From assembly GCA_022773025.1 (NCBI GenBank), contig JALEZF010000091.1, forward strand, positions 1 to 64,000: a stretch of 64,000 bases of DNA, given 5' to 3'. The notes beneath the pieces are model-generated. The model searched no databases, had not been told where the DNA came from, and worked only from the letters and a program-made list of their open reading frames with translations. Shown piece by piece: positions 59,825-64,000 of the stretch. The stretch's first letter is position 1. Each line of letters begins with the position of its first letter. Position numbers and translations under genes: made by a program. This DNA is from Clostridium sp. GTDB lineage: Bacteria > Bacillota > Clostridia > Clostridiales > Clostridiaceae.

Positions 59825-60514
59825 ATGAAAACAAAGACAGCAATTGTTACTTTGCTTACTATGCTTCTACTGATAGCAAGTCCAAGTATGCTTTCCTATG
59901 CAGCTGAACAACTGGACTTTACTATTAATTCAGTAGAATCTGCAAAACAAGGTGACACAGTGAATGTGGCCGTTGGAGTGGACATGGCAGGACTTACAGA
60001 TGGAAAGGCCATAGTAACTTATGACAGTAGCAAAATGACATACCAAGGAGGAAAACTTGCATACTGTAGCGATGAGGGAAAGCTTGAATTTGAAGTGAAT
60101 GCCCTTGAAAATGGAAAGCTAGTAATAGCATGGGCTACAGTAGATCCTGTTGAAAAGGCCGGAGAGATAATTTCTTTAGATTTTAAGGTTAACGATTCTG
60201 TAGCGAATAATGATATAGCAAAAGTTAGTCTTGAAGGGAAATATGCTAATGATAAATCAGGAGTAGCTATTCCTATAAAAGCGGATAGTAATAAAGCTAT
60301 CAATATAAAGATAGGTAGTAGTTCCGGACAAGGATCAAACGATAATACAGGCAATACGGGGAATAATGGGAATACTGGATCTTCCGACAAAAACAACAAT
60401 AGCGATGTGAAAACAGGAGATTCATCTCTAATAGGATTTGGCTTGGTCCTTATTGTCAGCTTAATTGCACTTGCTGCATTGAAAAAATATAGTGCGGGGA
60501 GGGATAGAGCATGA
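59825..60514 (+). CDS. Membrane-anchored cohesin-domain protein
   Basis: 229 aa, exported: signal peptide cleaved near 'LSYA-AEQ' (26/27). Residues about 30-155 form a cohesin-type domain (FTINSVESAKQGDTVNVAVG, 'GKAIVTYDSSKMTY', 'GEIISLDFKV'). A Gly/Asn/Ser linker (157-192) leads to 'VKTGDSS', one hydrophobic segment (201-219) and a basic tail, i.e. a sorting-signal-like or plain membrane anchor without the Leu-Pro of LPxTG. It overlaps the next gene, a dockerin-bearing subtilase, by 4 nt (ATGA). GGGGG lies 8 nt before the ATG. Confidence 0.88.
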   Translation: MKTKTAIVTLLTMLLLIASPSMLSYAAEQLDFTINSVESAKQGDTVNVAVGVDMAGLTDGKAIVTYDSSKMTYQGGKLAYCSDEGKLEFEVNALENGKLVIAWATVDPVEKAGEIISLDFKVNDSVANNDIAKVSLEGKYANDKSGVAIPIKADSNKAINIKIGSSSGQGSNDNTGNTGNNGNTGSSDKNNNSDVKTGDSSLIGFGLVLIVSLIALAALKKYSAGRDRA

Positions 60515-63500
60515 TAAGAAAGCGCATAATGTCAAGTAGAATTTTAGCAGCGGCTATTACCGTAACTATGTTATTTACAAGCATACCAGTAAAAGTTTCT
60601 GCCATAGTGCTAAATGAGGACAAAATTGAAGTACAGCAGTCTGATTTAAAAAAGTCATCTGTCTCAGGACAAAAATTTACAGGCAGTGAAGATGGAAATA
60701 AAGGCCCTATTGATTTAGCACCAAGTATAAAGGATGAAAATAAAAAAGAAGGACCTCACATTGAGGAAAGTGAATTTAAAAAGGCATCTGAGATGGATCT
60801 AAAGGCAGTTCATGATCCTGAAGAAAAGGTTACTATTATAGTAGAGCTAGAAAAAGAATCTTTACTAGATGCAGGGTATAGCACTAGCCAAATTGCAGAA
60901 GGGGCAAGGGCTGTATCATATGCAAATAATCAACAAAATCACATAGAGATAATGGAGGCACGTATAGAAGATGAGATTGATGACGAGTTAGAGGTGCTTT
61001 ACGAATATAAAGTTGCCATAACTGGTATAGCTGTAAGTACAGAGTACAAGAATCTTGAATCTATCAAAAATATGTCAGGGATAAAAGATGCTTGGGTGTC
61101 TCCAGTATACTATTTATCAGATGATGTTGAAACATTTACCTCTAATGCATCAACTATGATAGGTGCGAATAAGGTATGGAACGAAACTGGTTATACTGGA
61201 CAAGGTATGAAGATAGCTATAATAGACACAGGAATATACCTAAATCATGATAGTTTCAAACCTTTAAGTGATGATAAACTTACTGAAGATTCAATGAAGG
61301 AAGATAACGTATCTAGTATATGGAACAAGCTTAATGCTTCAAAATATACTGTTAGACCTATAGGAGTATATAGAAATACAAAGGTACCATATGCATACAA
61401 TTATTTTACACACAATTTAGATGTAGCTCATACTGCATCAGACCATGGTACTCACGTAGCAGGTATAGCTGCAGCAAATAAGATTGACACAACAGATGTA
61501 GTGGGAATTGCTCCAGATGCGCAGTTGGCAGTAATGCAAGTATTTAGTCCACAAGGGGGAGCTGATTTTACTGATATTCTTGCAGCTATGGAGGATGCTG
61601 TTTACCTTAATGTAGATGTTATGAATCTATCACTAGGTTCAACAGCAGGGTTTACCGATTCAGATAAAGTAGTTAATGATATATTTGACAAGTTTGCTCA
61701 AACAGATATCCAAGTTGCTATAGCTGCTGGAAATGATACAAGTAATGCTCTCAATAACTTATATGGAAACAATTTAAGTCTTTCTAAAAATCCTGATATT
61801 GGCCTTGTAGGTAATCCAGGTTCATATACGGACCCAATGACAGTAGGTAGTGTTGACAATACTGCAATTAAAGCCTTTACAATTTCAGTAGATGGAAAAA
61901 ATATAGCCTATAATGACACAGCAACAACTAACCATACTAATTTCCTTTCTGCTTTAGGTATAAGCAAAGAATATGACTATGTATGGCTTGGTGAAGATGT
62001 ATATGGTGGAAATGTAAATGAATTTAAAAATGCAAATAATGGCTCAGGTGTGGAAGGCAAGATAGCATTAGTATCCCGTGGCGGTGGAGTATCTTTTATG
62101 TCAAAGCAGACAAATGCAAAGGATGCGGGAGCTGTTGGATGTATTATTTATAATACTGATGATGGAACATTGAATATGCAGGTTAATGATGGAAAAGACC
62201 ATATTCCATGCGTAAGCATATCTAAAAATGATGGCCAATATATGATAGAAAAGTTTAATGGTGGAAAAGGAAAGTTAACCACAAGCAATGGAGATCAACA
62301 AACAGTTATAAATGATAAAATAAATATGAGTAGTTTCTCATCTTGGGGAGTAACACCTTCATTAAAACTTAAACCAGATATAACAGGTGTAGGAGGAAAT
62401 ATTTATTCTACACGTGATAATAATACTTATGGGCTTATGAGTGGTACATCTATGGCAACTCCACAAGTTGCAGGTGCTGCTGCAATAGTTATGGAGTATG
62501 TTAAAGCGAAATTTGAAGGACTTAGTGAACAGCAAATACGTAATGTTACAAGTGCACTTCTTATGAGTACAGCAAACCCAGTATTATCTGGAGAAATGGA
62601 GTACTCTCCTAGATGGCAAGGTGCTGGTCTTCTTAATTTGCAAGATGTAGTTACAACAAAAGCTTATTTGACAAGTAATGAGCAAGAAGATGGAAGACCT
62701 AAAGCAGAGCTTGGTGATTCCAAAGATGGAAGCTATAAATTTGGATTTAAGGTCAATAATATAACTGATAAGCCTCTAGCATATGAATTAGACAGTAATC
62801 TTTTAACAGAAGGTACTGTTACAAATGGAGATAAAACTTTCATGACATCATCACCTGTTAAGCTTGACAGCAAAGTTTCTTTTGATTATGACGAGTCATT
62901 AAAATATGACTTTAATGATGATGATGTAATAAATACTGCAGACGTAAGAGTACTTTTAGCAACATTGAATGGTGAAGAAGGATTAAGCAAGAGACCAGAA
63001 GGCTTCATGGACGTTAATGGCGATGGAAAGTTTGACAAAGCAGATAGTAAGGAACTTGCAGAGTATGCTGCTGAATTAGAAGTTGCCTTTGACCATGATG
63101 AAACGGCTCTAGTTGTTCCTGCTAATGGATCTTTAGACTGTTCAGGTGCTATAGATTTAGCAAAATCAGATAAAGAATATATGGATGCAAATTTTGAAAA
63201 TGGAATCTATGTAGATGGTTTTGTATATGTAAAATCATTAAATAATGATATTACGGAATTATCAATGCCATTAATGGGCTTCTACGGAGATTGGACAGCT
63301 CCTTCAATATTTGACGAAGGTGTTAATCATTATTGGGATAGCGAAGGTGAAGCAAGCTTATTCCCAAGAGGAATTTACACTAAGTTATTTATGCTAGGAG
63401 TTAATCCTTATGTAAAGTCACCTTATGATGAAAATCATTCAGCAGTATCCTTAGATAATGGATTAGATGAAATAGATATAGGATTATTGCGTAATGCTAA

Positions 63501-64000
63501 GGAATTAAAATTTACAGTTACTGATGATAATACAGGAGAAGAGTATTGGTCTTACACTGAACATGATGTAAGTAAGACATATTTCAATAGCAGCCAAGGT
63601 ATGATAATACCTTACTTCATAGTTAATCCTCAGACTGGTGACCCTATCCTATGGGATGGTAAGGATAAGGAAGGCAATCCTGTTGAAGATAATACAAAAG
63701 TAAAGCTCAAGGTTGAAGCAAAACTTGACTATGAAGGTGAAAATAAAGTTCAAAGTTTTGAGCAACCAATATGGGTAGATAATTCTAAGCCTTCTATAAC
63801 AAACATTGAAAATCTTAAACCAGAAATTAAAGATGGAAAAGTAACTTTGAATCTATCATTAAATGATAATCGCTATATCGCAGCAGTGCTTTTTGAAAGT
63901 CCTGACGGAGCAATCATGGCAAAGCATAATATTGAAGATTATGAGCCAGGAAAAGAAAAAGAATATACCTTCGATATAAGTGGATTCGGAGAAGACTTTA
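60511..64000 (+). CDS. Secreted S8 subtilisin-family protease with dockerin (partial)
   Basis: 1163 codons to the window edge, still open. Start: ATG at 60511, with GGGGAGGG 7-9 nt upstream, inside the end of the cohesin gene. Signal peptide to about 'VKVSA' (30), inhibitor-like prodomain (about 100-200), then the subtilase domain with catalytic D239 (AIIDTGI), H312 (DHGTHVAG) and S647 (SGTSMATP). A PA domain is inserted (about 490-590, 'KIALVSRGG'). After the catalytic part comes a dockerin type I module at about 800-860: two calcium loops, D800-F-N-x-D...D811 and D834-V-N-G-D-G...D845. Fn3-like repeats follow. It resembles lactocepin/C5a-peptidase-type proteases. Confidence 0.93.
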   Translation, partial: MIRKRIMSSRILAAAITVTMLFTSIPVKVSAIVLNEDKIEVQQSDLKKSSVSGQKFTGSEDGNKGPIDLAPSIKDENKKEGPHIEESEFKKASEMDLKAVHDPEEKVTIIVELEKESLLDAGYSTSQIAEGARAVSYANNQQNHIEIMEARIEDEIDDELEVLYEYKVAITGIAVSTEYKNLESIKNMSGIKDAWVSPVYYLSDDVETFTSNASTMIGANKVWNETGYTGQGMKIAIIDTGIYLNHDSFKPLSDDKLTEDSMKEDNVSSIWNKLNASKYTVRPIGVYRNTKVPYAYNYFTHNLDVAHTASDHGTHVAGIAAANKIDTTDVVGIAPDAQLAVMQVFSPQGGADFTDILAAMEDAVYLNVDVMNLSLGSTAGFTDSDKVVNDIFDKFAQTDIQVAIAAGNDTSNALNNLYGNNLSLSKNPDIGLVGNPGSYTDPMTVGSVDNTAIKAFTISVDGKNIAYNDTATTNHTNFLSALGISKEYDYVWLGEDVYGGNVNEFKNANNGSGVEGKIALVSRGGGVSFMSKQTNAKDAGAVGCIIYNTDDGTLNMQVNDGKDHIPCVSISKNDGQYMIEKFNGGKGKLTTSNGDQQTVINDKINMSSFSSWGVTPSLKLKPDITGVGGNIYSTRDNNTYGLMSGTSMATPQVAGAAAIVMEYVKAKFEGLSEQQIRNVTSALLMSTANPVLSGEMEYSPRWQGAGLLNLQDVVTTKAYLTSNEQEDGRPKAELGDSKDGSYKFGFKVNNITDKPLAYELDSNLLTEGTVTNGDKTFMTSSPVKLDSKVSFDYDESLKYDFNDDDVINTADVRVLLATLNGEEGLSKRPEGFMDVNGDGKFDKADSKELAEYAAELEVAFDHDETALVVPANGSLDCSGAIDLAKSDKEYMDANFENGIYVDGFVYVKSLNNDITELSMPLMGFYGDWTAPSIFDEGVNHYWDSEGEASLFPRGIYTKLFMLGVNPYVKSPYDENHSAVSLDNGLDEIDIGLLRNAKELKFTVTDDNTGEEYWSYTEHDVSKTYFNSSQGMIIPYFIVNPQTGDPILWDGKDKEGNPVEDNTKVKLKVEAKLDYEGENKVQSFEQPIWVDNSKPSITNIENLKPEIKDGKVTLNLSLNDNRYIAAVLFESPDGAIMAKHNIEDYEPGKEKEYTFDISGFGEDF

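Noticed and set aside
1..64000. CRISPR arrays, tRNA and rRNA genes, prophage modules
   Set aside because: No regularly spaced repeats, no tRNA-like cloverleaf with conserved TTCGA loop, and no structural phage or integrase genes were found.

Overview
The window looks like a chromosomal segment of a low-GC Gram-positive anaerobe, most likely Clostridium sensu stricto. The reasons are the AT-rich base composition, strong GGAGG-type ribosome binding sites, many U-tailed hairpin terminators, and typical clostridial families (CD3324, YhgE/Pip, DUF2812, SHOCT proteins, VTC/DUF4956, S8 lactocepin-like protease). No rRNA, tRNA, CRISPR array or complete insertion sequence was seen. The species cannot be named from this sequence.

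Layout. 1-9 kb is a small defence island: the first codons of a leftward gene at the edge, a decayed MrcB/DUF3578-HNH nuclease gene, a complete type I restriction-modification operon (hsdR-hsdM-hsdS), a DUF1413 ribbon-helix-helix-like protein with a palindromic operator, and an FRG-domain protein. 9-17 kb holds a purine permease, a divergent peptide deformylase, and an OmpR-type two-component system next to a VTC / DUF4956 / beta-helix lipoprotein operon. The promoters of the two-component operon and the VTC operon share the same 10-bp box at the same distance from the -10 element. 17-31 kb is a mosaic of small membrane proteins, lipoproteins, a PH/SHOCT remnant, an HPD-less J protein, an isochorismatase-permease pair, a MerR regulator divergent from a yitT gene interrupted by TGA, a CD3324 protein and an ABC-F ATPase. 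30-40 kb has a GPP34-like/MerR pair, two tandem YhgE/Pip membrane proteins, a yjdF-type riboswitch in front of a truncated yjdF, and a PadR-DUF2812 operon controlled by a 21-bp perfect inverted repeat.

40-48 kb carries a LysR regulator divergent from a CoA-disulfide reductase/rhodanese plus YeeE sulfur-transport operon, an amino-acid permease, a GltS symporter, and a tiny open frame with an in-frame TGA in a TGA-x-x-Cys context. 48-58 kb has a second PadR, a patatin-like lipase, a Sir2 deacylase, a Uma2 nuclease, and a LacI-controlled nucleoside catabolism operon (acetyltransferase, ribokinase, nucleoside hydrolase, DcuC-type carrier) with two AAAACGTTTT operators flanking its promoter. 58-64 kb has several decayed acetyltransferase genes. 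It ends with a two-gene unit in which a membrane-anchored cohesin protein overlaps by 4 nt a large secreted subtilase carrying a dockerin, which runs off the window.

Two themes stand out. First, paired regulator-target units have unusually readable operators (ribbon-helix-helix, OmpR, MerR, PadR, LysR, LacI). Second, there are many recently broken genes: MrcB-HNH, P-loop kinase, PH/SHOCT, yitT, yjdF, a lipoprotein, an AAC(6')-like gene, a RimJ/L-like gene and probably an HD gene. Several keep their promoter, start and both ends but have lost the middle or gained stop codons. The most unusual items are the possible selenocysteine mini-protein near 47.7 kb, the cohesin-dockerin protease pair at 60 kb, and the shared OmpR-type boxes in front of the VTC operon.
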